From the NCBI RefSeq assembly GCF_963931295.1, contig NZ_OZ007001.1:2869001-2933000 (forward strand): a stretch of DNA of 64,000 bases, given 5' to 3'. Origin of the DNA: an uncultured Mailhella sp. (GTDB lineage Bacteria > Desulfobacterota > Desulfovibrionia > Desulfovibrionales > Desulfovibrionaceae). Positions 28,896 to 39,214 of this stretch are shown here, one piece after another. The notes beneath the pieces were generated by a model that had not been told where the DNA came from, ran no database searches, and saw only the letters and a list, made by a program, of their open reading frames with translations. The first letter of the stretch is position 1, and each line of letters opens with the position of its first letter. The translations under genes were made by a program, and so were the position numbers.

Positions 28896-31400
28896 ATGGC
28901 ACTCTCGTCTCGTTACGATCCTCATGCGCTGGAAGAAAAATGGCAGAAGATATGGGCTGAAAAGGGCTCCTTCAACTGCGATGTTGATCCTTCCAAGCCC
29001 AAGTATTTTCTTATGGAAATGTTTCCCTATCCTTCGGGCAACATTCACATGGGCCATGTCCGCAACTATTCCATCGGCGACGTCATGGCGCGTTTCCGCC
29101 GTCTGCAGGGCTACAACGTTCTGCATCCCATCGGCTGGGACGCCTTCGGTCTGCCCGCGGAAAACGCCGCCATCAAGCATGGAACGCACCCCGCCAAGTG
29201 GACGTATGCCAATATCGACAACATGCGTTCCCAGCTCAAGCGCATGGGCTACTCCTATGACTGGCGCAGAGAAATAGCCACCTGCCGCCCCGAATACTAC
29301 CGCTGGGAGCAGGAATTCTTCCTCAAGTGCCTGGAAAAGGGCCTCGTGTACCGCAAGAAGGCGCCGCAGAACTGGTGCCCGAGCTGCCATACCGTGCTCG
29401 CCAATGAACAGGTCATCGACGGCAAGTGCTGGCGCTGCGATTCCGTGGTGGAACAGAAGGATCTCACGCAGTGGTTCTTCCGCATCACCGCCTACGCCGA
29501 CGAGCTGCTCGCCGATCTGAAAAAGCTGGAAAATGGCTGGCCCGCCCGCGTGCTCACCATGCAGCACAACTGGATAGGCCGCTCCACCGGCGCGGAAATC
29601 GTGTTCAAGCTGGAAGGCCGCGAAGGCGAGATCAAGGTGTTCTCCACCCGCGCCGACACCGTGTTCGGCGTGACCTTCATGACGCTTGCTCCCGAACATC
29701 CGCTTGTGGAATCCCTCATTGCCGGTCGCGAGAACGAGGCTGAAATCCGCGCTTTCATCGAGCGCACCCGCAATATGGACCGCCTGGACCGCCAGTCCGA
29801 AACCCTGGAAAAGGACGGCGTATTCACCGGCGCCTACTGCCTGAATCCCTTCACCGGCGACCGCATTCCGATCTGGCTCGGCAACTTCGTGCTCGCCGAC
29901 TACGGCACCGGCGCGGTCATGGCCGTGCCTGCGCACGATCAGCGCGACTTCGACTTCGCCCGCAAGTTCGGCATCGGCATCAAGGTGGTGGTGAGCCCCG
30001 ACGGCAAGGAAATGGATCCCGCCTCCATGACGGAAGCCTACACCGAACCCGGCGTTCTGGTGAATTCCGGCGAGTTCTCCGGCATGCCCAGCACCGAAGG
30101 CAAGGCGGCCATCATCAAGAAGCTGGAAGAAACCGGCAAGGGCCGCGCCACGGTCAACTATCGCCTGCGCGACTGGAATATTTCCCGTCAGCGCTACTGG
30201 GGCGCTCCCATCCCCGTGGTGTACTGCGAAAAGTGCGGCGTGCAGCCGGTGAAGCTTGAAGATCTGCCCGTGCGTCTGCCGCTCGACGTGAAGACCTGCG
30301 ACGACGGCCGTTCGCCGCTGCCGCACACGCCCTCCTTTGTAGAGACCGTGTGCCCCTGCTGCGGAGGCCCCGCCCGCCGCGAAACCGACACCATGGACAC
30401 TTTCGTGGAATCTTCCTGGTACTTTGCGCGCTACACGTCCGCCCGCAAGGAAGACGCTCCCTTCGACATGGAGGCGCTCAAGTACTGGATGCCCGTGGAT
30501 CAGTACATCGGCGGCGTGGAACACGCCATTCTGCACCTGTTGTACTCCCGCTTCTTCACCAAGATGCTGCGCGACTTCGGCTATCTGCCCGCCGACATGG
30601 ACGAACCCTTCAAGAATCTGCTCACGCAGGGCATGGTGCTGCTCGGCGGCAGCAAGATGTCCAAGTCCAAGGGCAACATCGTGGATCCCGATGCCATGGT
30701 GAAGAAGTACGGTGCCGACACGGTGCGTCTGTTCTGCCTGTTCGCCGCGCCGCCGGAACGCGACTTCGACTGGAGTGACAGCGGCATTGAAGGTTCCTAC
30801 CGCTTCGTGAGCCGCGTGTGGCGCATGTTCTCCGACATGCAGTCCATTCTGAAGCCCGTGTCCGCATGTTCCGACCTTTCGCCCGCCGCAAGCGACGCCA
30901 TCCGGGCGCTGCGCCTGAGCGAACACGCCACCGTGAAGAAGGTGGGCGAGGACATCGCGGAACGCAATCAGTTCAACACCGCCATCGCCGCCATCATGGA
31001 GCTCGTCAACAGCGTGAACCAGTACCGCGAGGAACTTTCCGCCACGGAAGAAGGCCGCAGGGCTCTTTCGTCCGCCATGGCCACGGTGCTCGTCATGCTC
31101 TTCCCCTTCACGCCGCACATGTGCGAGGAAGTCTGGCAGCAGCTCGGCCATGAGGATTCTCTGGACGACGTGCGCTGGCCCGAATGGAGCGAGGAAGCGC
31201 TGAAGCGCGACGTGGTCACCGTGGTGGTGCAGGTGAACGGCAAGCTGCGCGGCAAGGTGGAAGTGCCTGCCGGCGCGTCCCGTGAAGAACTGGAAAAGGC
31301 CGCACTTGCCGAGCGCTCCATCCAGAATCATATTGCCGGAAAGACGATCCGCAAGGTCATCGTGGTGCCCGGCAAGCTGGTCAACGTGGTGGCCGGATAG
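28896..31400 (+). CDS. leuS: leucyl-tRNA synthetase
   Basis: The 834-residue class I synthetase has the HIGH variant in [13 protein letters not shown], the editing domain (about 220-410, with [21 protein letters not shown]), zinc-type cysteines in [14 protein letters not shown] and VDGKCWRCD, and KMSKS in [11 protein letters not shown] near residue 588. The C-terminal anticodon domain is complete. Followed by lptE after a hairpin-containing gap. Confidence 0.97.
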   Translation: MALSSRYDPHALEEKWQKIWAEKGSFNCDVDPSKPKYFLMEMFPYPSGNIHMGHVRNYSIGDVMARFRRLQGYNVLHPIGWDAFGLPAENAAIKHGTHPAKWTYANIDNMRSQLKRMGYSYDWRREIATCRPEYYRWEQEFFLKCLEKGLVYRKKAPQNWCPSCHTVLANEQVIDGKCWRCDSVVEQKDLTQWFFRITAYADELLADLKKLENGWPARVLTMQHNWIGRSTGAEIVFKLEGREGEIKVFSTRADTVFGVTFMTLAPEHPLVESLIAGRENEAEIRAFIERTRNMDRLDRQSETLEKDGVFTGAYCLNPFTGDRIPIWLGNFVLADYGTGAVMAVPAHDQRDFDFARKFGIGIKVVVSPDGKEMDPASMTEAYTEPGVLVNSGEFSGMPSTEGKAAIIKKLEETGKGRATVNYRLRDWNISRQRYWGAPIPVVYCEKCGVQPVKLEDLPVRLPLDVKTCDDGRSPLPHTPSFVETVCPCCGGPARRETDTMDTFVESSWYFARYTSARKEDAPFDMEALKYWMPVDQYIGGVEHAILHLLYSRFFTKMLRDFGYLPADMDEPFKNLLTQGMVLLGGSKMSKSKGNIVDPDAMVKKYGADTVRLFCLFAAPPERDFDWSDSGIEGSYRFVSRVWRMFSDMQSILKPVSACSDLSPAASDAIRALRLSEHATVKKVGEDIAERNQFNTAIAAIMELVNSVNQYREELSATEEGRRALSSAMATVLVMLFPFTPHMCEEVWQQLGHEDSLDDVRWPEWSEEALKRDVVTVVVQVNGKLRGKVEVPAGASREELEKAALAERSIQNHIAGKTIRKVIVVPGKLVNVVAG

Positions 31401-31443
31401 CTTCGCCGGTGCGGAGCGAGGCTTCATGCTCATATTCCGAAAA

Positions 31444-31473
31444 AAGGGAGGGAAGAGCGATCTTCCCTCCCTT
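31444..31473 (+). repeat. 13-bp hairpin between leuS and lptE
   Basis: AAGGGAGGGAAGA-GCGA-TCTTCCCTCCCTT, a perfect 13-bp stem with a GCGA tetraloop. No T-run on the plus strand, so readthrough into lptE is expected. Confidence 0.6.
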
Positions 31474-31548
31474 CGGACGGAAAATGCGGCGCAATCTTTC
31501 GGAAAGGACCTTGTCCGCGCTTCCGACTCCGCCGCAAAGGAATGTTTG

Positions 31549-32082
31549 ATGAGAAAACCCAGGGGAACGTGGAAAGGTATGATGGCGGCCGCCGTCTGCT
31601 GCCTGAGTCTGTTCGTCGGCGGCTGCGGATACGAGCTGGACGGGTATTCCTCCAGCAGCTCGAGAGCGGTCAGCGTGCTCGGCGACGGCAATCAGACGCT
31701 CAGGATAGACAAGGTGGAGCAGGTCACCATGTATCCCTGGGTTCAGTATTATCTGCGCGGCCTTGCGCGCGACGAAGTCAATTTGCGGCGTCTGGCCCGC
31801 TGGGTGGACAGCGGCAACGCCGACTATCTTCTCACCATTACCATGCCGGGCTTCCGCGTGCGCTCTTCCGTGTCCAACAGCGTGGACAACACCCTGCTCA
31901 GCGACACCGTGGTGCAGCTTGAACTTGTGGTGCGCAGCGGCAAAAACGGCACGGTGGTGTGGCGTTCCGGCGTCATTTCCTATTTCGACAAGTACGAGAC
32001 CGTGGACGAAGGCAACGCCATCCGCGACGGTCTGAAGGAAGCGCTGCGCCGCGCCTTCGACCGCATGCAGCAGAAATTCTGA
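31549..32082 (+). CDS. lptE: LPS-assembly lipoprotein LptE-like
   Basis: The 177-residue product has a lipoprotein signal peptide (MRKPRGTWKGMMAAAVCCLS then LFVGGCGY, Cys about residue 27), placing it in the outer membrane. The body fits the LptE family, which plugs LptD and helps lipopolysaccharide reach the surface; the conserved order leuS-lptE-holA supports this. AAAGGAATG precedes the chosen ATG; the longer frame back to 31282 overlaps leuS and is not lipoprotein-like. Confidence 0.85.
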   Translation: MRKPRGTWKGMMAAAVCCLSLFVGGCGYELDGYSSSSSRAVSVLGDGNQTLRIDKVEQVTMYPWVQYYLRGLARDEVNLRRLARWVDSGNADYLLTITMPGFRVRSSVSNSVDNTLLSDTVVQLELVVRSGKNGTVVWRSGVISYFDKYETVDEGNAIRDGLKEALRRAFDRMQQKF

Positions 32083-32104
32083 GTCGCCTCGAACGGAGAT
32101 CGTC

Positions 32105-33097
32105 ATGGACAGGCCGGGTTTCTTCTTCTGCATCTGCCCCGATGCCGCGCTGCTTCGCGAATACGTGGAGCGGGAGCTCGTCGCTCCGGCGTCATCCGGG
32201 GCGCTGCCGCCCGACGTGCAGACGTTCTGGGCGGACGAAGGCCTGGACAGGCGCTTCTGGGACGCGCTCACGCTGCTCGGTATGGACGGCCGCAGCCGCG
32301 TGCTGGTGGTGCGGGGCGCGCAGCAGCTTCCCGCGGAAGTGTGGAAGAAGCTTTCCGCCGCGCTCGGCACGCCGAGATCCGCGGTGCTGCCCGTATTTTG
32401 TCTTGAAGGCCCCTGGGAAAAGGGGCAGCCCAAACTGCCCGCGTACATTGCCAAGCTCAAGTGTCTGGCCTTTGCCGACAGTCGGAAATGGGTGTGGCGC
32501 TCGGCGGGCATAGATGCCCGTTCCCTGCGGCAGCACATTCAGAAGCAGGCTTCCTCCATGGGACTGCGCATGGCTCCTGATGCTCTCAACGCGCTTTCGG
32601 AAATGCTTATTCCCGATGCTTCCGCCATCCGCGGCGTACTGGAACAGCTTTATCTCGCCTCGCCTGACGGTGCCGTGGACGTGTCTCTTGTGCGTCAGAT
32701 GACGGAATTCACGCCCGAAGCCGTCATTTTCGACGTCATCCGTCAGCTGGAAAACGGCAATGCGCGCGCCGTGTGGAAAACGCTGCTGCGCGAGGGCGAC
32801 GGCGGCGAATCGCTGCTTTTTCCTCTGCTGACGCTCATGGCCAGAGAAGCCCGCCTGCTCTGGCAGCTTCAGGCCGGAGACAAGGTCTTTGTTCCCCAGT
32901 TTGTGGAAAACGAAAAGCGCCGCCTTGCCTCGCGCGTGGGTTTTGCGGGACTGTGCCGCATGTTCGCCGAGCTTCAGAAGGCCGAGCTTTCGGTCAAGAC
33001 CGGAGCCCGGCAGCCGCTTCAGGCCATGGAAGAGCTCGTGGCCTCGCTTTCCCTCGTGTTCGCCCCGGAACAGGGCCGGATGAATGTCGGGCGCTGA
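32105..33097 (+). CDS. holA: DNA polymerase III delta subunit
   Basis: HolA opens the sliding clamp in the clamp loader. The 330-residue protein resembles the family in length and in the C-terminal helical part (DVIRQLENGNARAVWKTLLREGDGG, REARLLWQLQAGDK). N-terminal AAA-like motifs are degenerate as usual for delta. Context leuS-lptE-holA is typical. Its last 14 bases overlap the upstream start option of radC. Confidence 0.85.
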   Translation: MDRPGFFFCICPDAALLREYVERELVAPASSGALPPDVQTFWADEGLDRRFWDALTLLGMDGRSRVLVVRGAQQLPAEVWKKLSAALGTPRSAVLPVFCLEGPWEKGQPKLPAYIAKLKCLAFADSRKWVWRSAGIDARSLRQHIQKQASSMGLRMAPDALNALSEMLIPDASAIRGVLEQLYLASPDGAVDVSLVRQMTEFTPEAVIFDVIRQLENGNARAVWKTLLREGDGGESLLFPLLTLMAREARLLWQLQAGDKVFVPQFVENEKRRLASRVGFAGLCRMFAELQKAELSVKTGARQPLQAMEELVASLSLVFAPEQGRMNVGR

Positions 33098-33797
33098 CGT
33101 TATGAAGGTCGCCGCCTCTGCTTCCGAATCCGATCTGCGTTCCGGTCACAGAAAACGCCTTCGCGAGCGTTTCCTGGCCGATCCCGGAGCCCTTCCCGAT
33201 TACGAAGTGCTGGAGCTTGCGCTCGGATGCGTGTATGTCCGGCGCGACAACAAGCTGCTTGCCAAGCGTCTTCTGGCACGGTTCGGCGGATTCGACGGCC
33301 TGCTTTCGGCCAGGTCCGAAGAACTGGCCGACGTGGAAGGCTGCGGACCGGCCGTTGATAGTTTTCTTTGTCTTCTCCGGGAAATCATTGCCCGCGCATC
33401 GGAAAGCAACGTACAAAGAAAGCAGACCGTTACCTTGCCCGATCTTGTGGAAATGGGCAGGCAGCGTCTGAAGCACTGCGCCGATGAAGAAGTGTGGGCC
33501 GCGCTTCTGGACAAACAGAATCGACTGCTTATGTTTAAAAAGATTCGTCATGGCTCGCCGGATCATGTGGCTCTGGAACCGTTTGAGGTTGTGGAGCTCA
33601 TGATACGGAACCATGCAAGCAGTCTTGTCCTCATGCACAACCATCCCGGCGGAACCTACATGCCGTCGCAGGAGGACAGGGCGCTGACAGGTCGCATCGC
33701 CCTGGCGCTCCAGCCCTTGGGCCTGTACCTGCACGATCATGTGATCATCACTTCCGAAGCGGCTTTCAGCATGATGCACGATTGCCGCCTTGCGTGA
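33084..33797 (+). CDS. radC: RadC family JAB1/MPN metalloprotein
   Basis: The 237-residue protein has a helix-hairpin-helix-like N-terminal part (about 60-95, LADVEGCGPAV) and a C-terminal MPN domain with the JAMM metal motif HNHPGGTYMPSQED. RadC proteins are widespread; despite the name, their role in DNA repair is unproven. Two starts are possible, 33084 and 33102; neither has a clear ribosome-binding site. lon begins 36 bases after its stop. Confidence 0.9.
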   Translation: MSGADVMKVAASASESDLRSGHRKRLRERFLADPGALPDYEVLELALGCVYVRRDNKLLAKRLLARFGGFDGLLSARSEELADVEGCGPAVDSFLCLLREIIARASESNVQRKQTVTLPDLVEMGRQRLKHCADEEVWAALLDKQNRLLMFKKIRHGSPDHVALEPFEVVELMIRNHASSLVLMHNHPGGTYMPSQEDRALTGRIALALQPLGLYLHDHVIITSEAAFSMMHDCRLA

Positions 33798-33833
33798 CGA
33801 AAAGGATTGGGATCTGCCCTAATTGAGGATAGC

Positions 33834-36371
33834 ATGAGCGATACGCAAAAGACGCTTTCCGCATTGCCGGAAGAAGAGAAGAAAGACCTGCTGGAACAGG
33901 AGACGGAACATGCCGCTCTTCCTGCGGAGGCTCGGGACAATGGCTCGGACGACTCCGGGGAAGGGCAGGGCAACGAAGGAGGAGCCTCCGGCGAGAACCC
34001 TGCCGGCGATGCCGACGACATGGCTCCGGCGATTCCCTCCGTGCTGCCGGTTCTGCCTCTGCGCGACAGCGTGGTGTTCAATTCCATGATAGTTCCGTTG
34101 TTCGAGAGCCGCGAAAAGGCCATGGAGGCCGTGGAATTCGCGCTCAACGGCAACCGTTACCTTTTGCTCTGCGCCCAGCGTGATGCTTCGGCCGAAGAAC
34201 CTGAACCGGACGATCTGTACAATGTCGGCTCCGTGGTCATGATTTTGCGCATGATCAAGATGAACGACGGTCAGGTCAAGCTGCTGGTTCAGGGGCTGTC
34301 GCGCGCGCAGGTGGAGGAATTCGACAATAACGGCCCCATACTTCTTGCACGCATACGCGTGCTGGAAGAAAACCGCGGTGACGTTTCCGACGTGGAGCTT
34401 GAAGCCATGATGCGTTCTGCTCGGGAACAGAGCGACCGCATTCTGCATCTGCGCGGACTTCCCTCCGGGGAAATCATGAACGTTTTGAACTCCGTCAATG
34501 ATCCGGGCCGCCTTGCAGACATCATTGCCGCCAACATGCGCCTGCGCGTGGATGAGGCTCAGGCTCTGCTTGAATGCCTCGATCCTGTGGAACGGCTGCG
34601 GCTGGTGAACAAGCATCTGGTTCGCGAAGTGGAAGTGGCCACCATGCAGGCGCGCATTCAGAGCATGGCGCGCGAGGGCATGGACAAGGCGCAGAAGGAT
34701 TACTTTCTGCGCGAGCAGCTCAAGGCCATACACAAGGAACTCGGCGACGGCGAAGACGGCGACGACGAGAACGAAAATCTCAAAAAGGCTCTGGACAAGG
34801 CTTCGCTGCCGCCCGACGCAAGACGCGAGGCCGACAAGCAGCTTCGTCGTCTGGCCTCGATGCACAACGATTCCGCGGAAGCCAACGTGGTTCGCACCTA
34901 TCTCGATCTTCTGGCCGAGCTGCCGTGGAAGAAGATGTCCCGCGACAGACTGGACATCGTGAAGGCCGCGGCCATTCTGGACGAGGATCATTTCGGTCTT
35001 GAAAAGGTGAAGGACCGCATTCTCGAATTTTTGAGCGTGCGCAAGCTGAATCCCGATTCCAAGGGACCGGTGCTGTGCTTTGTGGGGCCTCCCGGCGTGG
35101 GCAAGACCTCTCTCGGCCGGTCCATCGCAAGAGCGCTCGGCCGCAAGTTCCAGCGCATTTCCCTGGGCGGCATGCGCGACGAGGCGGAAATCCGCGGACA
35201 TCGCCGTACCTACATCGGCGCCATGCCCGGCCGCATCATTCAGGCCATCCGGCAGGCGGGCACGCGCAATCCGGTCATCGTGCTGGATGAAATCGACAAG
35301 CTCGGCAACGATTTCCGTGGTGATCCCGCTTCGGCGCTGCTTGAAGCGCTGGATCCGGAACAGAATTCCCATTTCAGCGATCATTATCTGAATCTGGAAT
35401 TCGACCTGTCCAAGGTGCTGTTCCTCTGCACGGCCAACCAGCTCGACACCATTCCCGCCGCGCTGCTGGACAGACTGGAGATCATCCATCTTTCCGGCTA
35501 CACGGAACAGGAAAAGCTGGCCATTGCTCGCCGGTATCTTCTGAAGCGCCAGATTGCGGAAAACGGTCTCAAGGAAGAGGACATCGTGTTCCGCGACAAC
35601 GCCATGGCGCGCGTCATCCGCGGATACACGCGGGAAGCCGGTCTGCGCGGACTGGAGCGCCAGATCGGAGCCATCTGCCGCAAGCTTGCGAGACGCAAGG
35701 CGGAGGGGGAAAAGCCTCCCTTTGTGGTCACGCCGGCCGTGGTGGCCAGACTGCTGGGGGCGCCGCGCTTTCTGGACGAGGAAAAGGAAGGCTCGCTTTT
35801 GCCCGGCGTTGCTTTGGGCCTTGCCTGGACGCAGGCCGGCGGCGAGGTGCTGCATATTGAAGTGAGCACCATGCAGGGCAAGGGCGGACTGCTTTTGACC
35901 GGTCAGCTCGGCGACGTCATGAAGGAAAGCGCGCAGGCCGCCGTGACCTATGCGCGTTCTCATGCCCGGGAGCTGGGCATTGATCCCGAGTTCTCGCAGA
36001 AGCTGGACATTCACATTCATGTGCCTGCGGGCGCGACGCCCAAGGACGGGCCTTCGGCGGGCGTGACGCTGGTGTCTGCGCTGGTGTCCGCGCTGACCGG
36101 ACGCCCCGTGCGCAGCGATACCTGCATGACCGGCGAAATCACGCTGCGCGGACGGGTGCTGCCGGTGGGCGGCATCAAGGAAAAGATTCTCGGCGCGGTG
36201 GCGAGAGGCTTGAAGCGTGCGGTCATTCCCGCGCAGAACGTCAAGGATCTGGAAGAGATTCCTTCCGATCTGCGCCGCCGCATCGAAATTCACACCGTGC
36301 ATACCATAGGCGAACTGCTGCCGCTGGTGCTGGAAGAAAAGAAAGAAAAAATGGAGAAAAAAGAGGCGTAG
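33834..36371 (+). CDS. lon: ATP-dependent protease Lon
   Basis: The 845-residue cytoplasmic protease degrades misfolded and regulatory proteins. An acidic, Glu-rich N-terminal extension (about 1-60) precedes the substrate-binding LON domain ([20 protein letters not shown]). The AAA+ module has Walker [12 protein letters not shown] and Walker [12 protein letters not shown]. The catalytic dyad is visible: Ser in [13 protein letters not shown] and Lys in [11 protein letters not shown]. The start at 33834 follows TTGAGGATAGC; an upstream TTG is less likely. The C-terminus is Lys/Glu-rich ([12 protein letters not shown]). A terminator follows at 36403. Confidence 0.97.
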   Translation: MSDTQKTLSALPEEEKKDLLEQETEHAALPAEARDNGSDDSGEGQGNEGGASGENPAGDADDMAPAIPSVLPVLPLRDSVVFNSMIVPLFESREKAMEAVEFALNGNRYLLLCAQRDASAEEPEPDDLYNVGSVVMILRMIKMNDGQVKLLVQGLSRAQVEEFDNNGPILLARIRVLEENRGDVSDVELEAMMRSAREQSDRILHLRGLPSGEIMNVLNSVNDPGRLADIIAANMRLRVDEAQALLECLDPVERLRLVNKHLVREVEVATMQARIQSMAREGMDKAQKDYFLREQLKAIHKELGDGEDGDDENENLKKALDKASLPPDARREADKQLRRLASMHNDSAEANVVRTYLDLLAELPWKKMSRDRLDIVKAAAILDEDHFGLEKVKDRILEFLSVRKLNPDSKGPVLCFVGPPGVGKTSLGRSIARALGRKFQRISLGGMRDEAEIRGHRRTYIGAMPGRIIQAIRQAGTRNPVIVLDEIDKLGNDFRGDPASALLEALDPEQNSHFSDHYLNLEFDLSKVLFLCTANQLDTIPAALLDRLEIIHLSGYTEQEKLAIARRYLLKRQIAENGLKEEDIVFRDNAMARVIRGYTREAGLRGLERQIGAICRKLARRKAEGEKPPFVVTPAVVARLLGAPRFLDEEKEGSLLPGVALGLAWTQAGGEVLHIEVSTMQGKGGLLLTGQLGDVMKESAQAAVTYARSHARELGIDPEFSQKLDIHIHVPAGATPKDGPSAGVTLVSALVSALTGRPVRSDTCMTGEITLRGRVLPVGGIKEKILGAVARGLKRAVIPAQNVKDLEEIPSDLRRRIEIHTVHTIGELLPLVLEEKKEKMEKKEA

Positions 36372-36402
36372 CCGCCTGAACTGCCGGGCGATGCGTGTTA
36401 TG

Positions 36403-36432
36403 AGGCCGTTCCTTTCGGGGAGCGGCCTTTTT
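36403..36432 (+). terminator. terminator after lon
   Basis: AGGCCG...CGGCCT stem with TTTTT directly after; it also separates lon from the IS200-like element. Confidence 0.8.
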
Positions 36433-36501
36433 GATTAAAAGAAAAACCCCAGCTAGGCTGGGGGTTCCCGAAAACTTATAGTTATGCGTAAGTTATAAAC
36501 A

Positions 36502-36567
36502 CTCCTTTTGATTTGCTAAGAAAGAGGTGCGGTCTGGCAACTGCGCCAATAAGCAAATCAAAAGGAG
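36502..36567 (+). promoter_or_regulatory. RNA hairpin sequestering the tnpA ribosome-binding site
   Basis: CTCCTTTTGATTTGCT (36502-36517) is a perfect 16-bp inverted complement of AGCAAATCAAAAGGAG (36552-36567); a further 7-bp inner stem with G-U pairs (GGTGCGG/CTGCGCC) extends it. The right arm contains the AAGGAG of tnpA. In IS200 elements such a hairpin is known to block transposase translation. Confidence 0.8.
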
Positions 36568-36573
36568 GTCACA

Positions 36574-37059
36574 ATGGGTGACACAAAGAAGTTAGCGCAT
36601 ACGAAATGGAACTGCAAATATCACATAGTCTTTGCACCAAAATATCGCCGACAGGTTTTCTATGGTGAGAAGAAAAGAGTCATAGGAGAAATATTGCGGA
36701 AATTATGTGAATGGAAGGGGGTAAACATAGTAGAAGCAGAATGTTGTCCCGACCATATCCATATGTTGCTTGAGATGCCGCCCAAGATGAGTGTATCGGC
36801 GTTTGCCGGATATTTGAAAGGAAAGAGCGGCCTGATGATATATGAGCAGCTCGACGAGTTGAAGTTCAAATATCGTAGGGAGTTCTGGCGCCGTGGTTAC
36901 TCTGTCGACACGATGGGCACGAATAAGGCAAAGATAGCTGAGTACATCAGGCGTCAACTGGCCGAGGATAAACTCGGAGATCAGCTGAGCATCCCATACG
37001 CCGGAAGCCCTTTTTACGGGCCGTCGGCAACAGAAATGCAGGCGTCAGATCGACAATGA
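36574..37059 (+). CDS. tnpA: IS200-family Y1 transposase TnpA
   Basis: The 161-residue protein has the HUH motif in CCPDHIHMLLEMPP and the catalytic Tyr in KAKIAEYIRRQ; the N-terminal KWNCKYHIVFAPKYRRQVFY is the family hallmark. It cuts and rejoins single-stranded DNA at subterminal hairpins. Length is slightly above the usual ~150, the extra residues being a C-terminal tail (FYGPSATEMQASDRQ). Both catalytic motifs are intact, so the element may be active. Strong SD AAAGGAGG but masked by the upstream hairpin. Confidence 0.95.
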   Translation: MGDTKKLAHTKWNCKYHIVFAPKYRRQVFYGEKKRVIGEILRKLCEWKGVNIVEAECCPDHIHMLLEMPPKMSVSAFAGYLKGKSGLMIYEQLDELKFKYRREFWRRGYSVDTMGTNKAKIAEYIRRQLAEDKLGDQLSIPYAGSPFYGPSATEMQASDRQ

Positions 37060-37199
37060 GTCTGTTGGTGGGGCTGCCGGGCTGGAAGCAAAAGTCCTTC
37101 TCTGAGAATTGGGAGTTCGGAATTTTCGGGCAGCGGATGCGTGCCGTCTTTTTCGATCAGGCTGACGAGCTGCGGAGCACCATGAAGAAAACGTCATGA
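37056..37199 (+). CDS. candidate 47-residue ORF after tnpA
   Basis: The ATG overlaps the tnpA stop (ATGA). The product contains FSENWEFGIFGQRMRAVFF and ends in RSTMKKTS; no family is recognised. It could be a fragment of a gene interrupted by the element, a passenger peptide, or chance. Its composition matches the AT-richer accessory DNA around it. Confidence 0.3.
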   Translation: MSLLVGLPGWKQKSFSENWEFGIFGQRMRAVFFDQADELRSTMKKTS

Positions 37200-37619
37200 T
37201 TATGTGAAATAAAGAACGATAATGAAAAGAAGAGCCGGATTTGGATGGGGGGGAGAGAGCCTGCGCGACAAGGAGAGCTCGTCAAGCGAAGAAAAGCACC
37301 GAACGGTCGATGATCGTTTGAAAATGAAAGGTGCTTTGCGAAAACCTTGCAAGCGTCAACATTGTCGTTTGGGCTTTTGCCGGACCTGGTTTCCTCGCAG
37401 AAATGGTCGGATTGTCGGCACGAAGTTTTGACGGCTCTGCATGGTTATGCGGAAGAATCAGACAGAAAAGGGTGAGAATAAAGCAGAAATGCGGCGCTTA
37501 TGTCTCATCATGTCGCGGAGCAGGAGAAGACATATTGTATTGATCGTTATTTCACGAAAATGACGGGCTTTCTTTCCACCGATGCCGGTTTGGCGTAGTT
37601 TTTTTCAGGGAGGTTCGTC
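37200..37619. other. accessory intergenic region between the IS and the MFS gene
   Basis: AT-richer than the chromosome average. Short frames (e.g. 37331-37543, with NIVVWAFAGPGFLAEMVG) have no recognised relatives and no clear ribosome-binding site. A remnant of transferred DNA is the simplest reading. Confidence 0.35.
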
Positions 37620-39011
37620 ATGTCCGAAGTCGAAAACACCTCGTCTCTGCATTTGAAAGCCGTTATTGCCGCCCTCTGGACGGGCAATCTGTTCGCGCCT
37701 TTCCTCATGAGCGGCGTGGCCGCCATACTTCCGTCCATAGGCGAATCCCTGGGAGCTCCGGCCGTCATGCTTTCGCTGGTCATGGTGTGCTATAACCTGG
37801 GGCAGTCCATCTCGCACATGCTGAGCGGACGCATCGCCGATATATTCGGCGTCAAGCGCACCCTGCTGGCGGGCGTGGGCTGCTTCTGTCTTTTCAGCGT
37901 GTTCATGGGCCTCGCTCCGGCCATGTCGGTACTCATTCCCCTGCGTTTTACTCAGGGAGTTGCCGCCGCCACCATTTCCTGCGCCGTCACCACGCTCAGC
38001 GTGACGCTCGCTCCGCCTCATATCCGCGGTCAGGTGATAAGCATTGTGGTGTCGGCCGTGTACCTCGGACTCGCCATCGGTCCGCTGGCCTGCGGCGGCA
38101 TTACGGAACTCTCCGGCTGGCGCATGGTGTTCTTTCTCATTGCGGCGCTGAGTCTGGCGGAACTTATTCTGCTGCATCACGTCATTCCCGGCGATACGCA
38201 GGCAAAATCCGGCCGTTCCTTCGACGTCGTGAGCGCATTTTTGGGAGCGCTGGGCCTTGCCTGCATGACCATGGGCGCAACGTGTACGTTCCTGCATCCT
38301 GCCGTGGTGGGCATGCTGCCTCTGGGCGTGCTGATCCTGATGGCGTTTGTCCGCAGAGAATGGACGTCCGCCGATCCCATGTTCGACTTGAAGATACTGG
38401 CCAAGGTCCCGGGACTTCCCGACGGCATGGCGGCGACCTTCATCAACTACGGTTCCTTTCAGGGGCTCTCCCTGTTTTTCTCCCTCTATCTTCAGCAGGT
38501 GCTCGGCCTGAACGCCTTCCATGCCGGCATGATCCTCATGATGCAGAGTCTGTGTCAGACGGTGTTTTCGCCCGTGGCCGGAAGAATGGCCGACAAGTAT
38601 CGCCCCGGCATCATTTCCACCTCGGGCATGATGGTGTGCGGTGTGAGCATACTGAGTCTCATGCTGCTGGGCGAGGGCAGTCCCGTGTGGCAGGTCGTGA
38701 TCAGTCAGGCGGCGCTCGGCACGGGAGCTGCGTTCTTTGTGGCTCCCAACATGACGGCCACCCTGGGCAACGTGCCCAAGGAACAGCTTTCCGTGGCCTC
38801 GGGCCTGTTCGGATGCCTCCGCACCATGGGCGGATTGATGAGTCACATCATCATGGCCTGCATGATCGGCTTTTTCATGGGCGACACCGCCGTGACGCAT
38901 GAAAATTCCGGTCTCTTCCTGCATGCCATGCACTACACGCTGCTGCTGTTCGGCATGCTCAATCTTCTGGGTGTGGGACTCAGTCTGCGCGCGTTGCGGC
39001 ATCATCGGTAA
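37620..39011 (+). CDS. major facilitator superfamily transporter, multidrug (DHA) type
   Basis: The 463-residue integral membrane protein has about 12-14 hydrophobic segments and MFS signatures: the loop 2-3 motif GRIADIFGVKRTLL, and RFTQGVAAATISCAVTTLS in helix 4-5 typical of drug efflux families. Likely a proton-driven exporter of unknown substrate. TTTCAGGGAGGTTCGTC precedes the ATG, a strong ribosome-binding site. It stands alone beside the IS element. Confidence 0.85.
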   Translation: MSEVENTSSLHLKAVIAALWTGNLFAPFLMSGVAAILPSIGESLGAPAVMLSLVMVCYNLGQSISHMLSGRIADIFGVKRTLLAGVGCFCLFSVFMGLAPAMSVLIPLRFTQGVAAATISCAVTTLSVTLAPPHIRGQVISIVVSAVYLGLAIGPLACGGITELSGWRMVFFLIAALSLAELILLHHVIPGDTQAKSGRSFDVVSAFLGALGLACMTMGATCTFLHPAVVGMLPLGVLILMAFVRREWTSADPMFDLKILAKVPGLPDGMAATFINYGSFQGLSLFFSLYLQQVLGLNAFHAGMILMMQSLCQTVFSPVAGRMADKYRPGIISTSGMMVCGVSILSLMLLGEGSPVWQVVISQAALGTGAAFFVAPNMTATLGNVPKEQLSVASGLFGCLRTMGGLMSHIIMACMIGFFMGDTAVTHENSGLFLHAMHYTLLLFGMLNLLGVGLSLRALRHHR

Positions 39012-39214
39012 AAGAGCTTGCCCGTCGTTCTTCTGACGTGTAGCATGCCGGAGTATGAAGGCCCCGGCCCGCGCCGGGGGAAGGGAAGTCAGAGCGTTGT
39101 CGGATTGCGCAGGCGCTTCGCATGTTCGTTTTCTAGTGCGGCGTTTTGCCGGACCGAAGTGCCCGTGCGGCGGTCCGGGGGCATGGCTCGGGGAACATCG
39201 AAAAAGGAGAAGGT

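Larger units (their letters stand above)
36440..37059 (+). mobile_element. IS200/IS605-family insertion sequence (IS200-like, tnpA only)
   Basis: A Y1 HUH transposase gene is preceded by structures expected of an IS200 left end: a hairpin AACCCCAGC-TAG-GCTGGGGGTT (36445-36466), a second hairpin AACTTA...TAAGTT (36473-36494), and a 16-bp inverted repeat over the tnpA start. No tnpB or IscB-like gene is present. The right end was not placed; the limits given are the first left-end hairpin and the tnpA stop. Its base composition is much more AT-rich than its neighbours, consistent with transfer. Confidence 0.85.

Noticed and set aside
28176..31691. 1171-codon open frame on the minus strand opposite ribH, nusB and leuS
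   Set aside because: It is an antisense shadow of GC-rich coding genes: composition is His/Gly/Ala/Val-rich without domains, while leuS on the plus strand has all motifs.
33819..36302. 827-codon minus-strand frame opposite lon
   Set aside because: Shadow of lon; lon has Walker and catalytic residues, the shadow has none.
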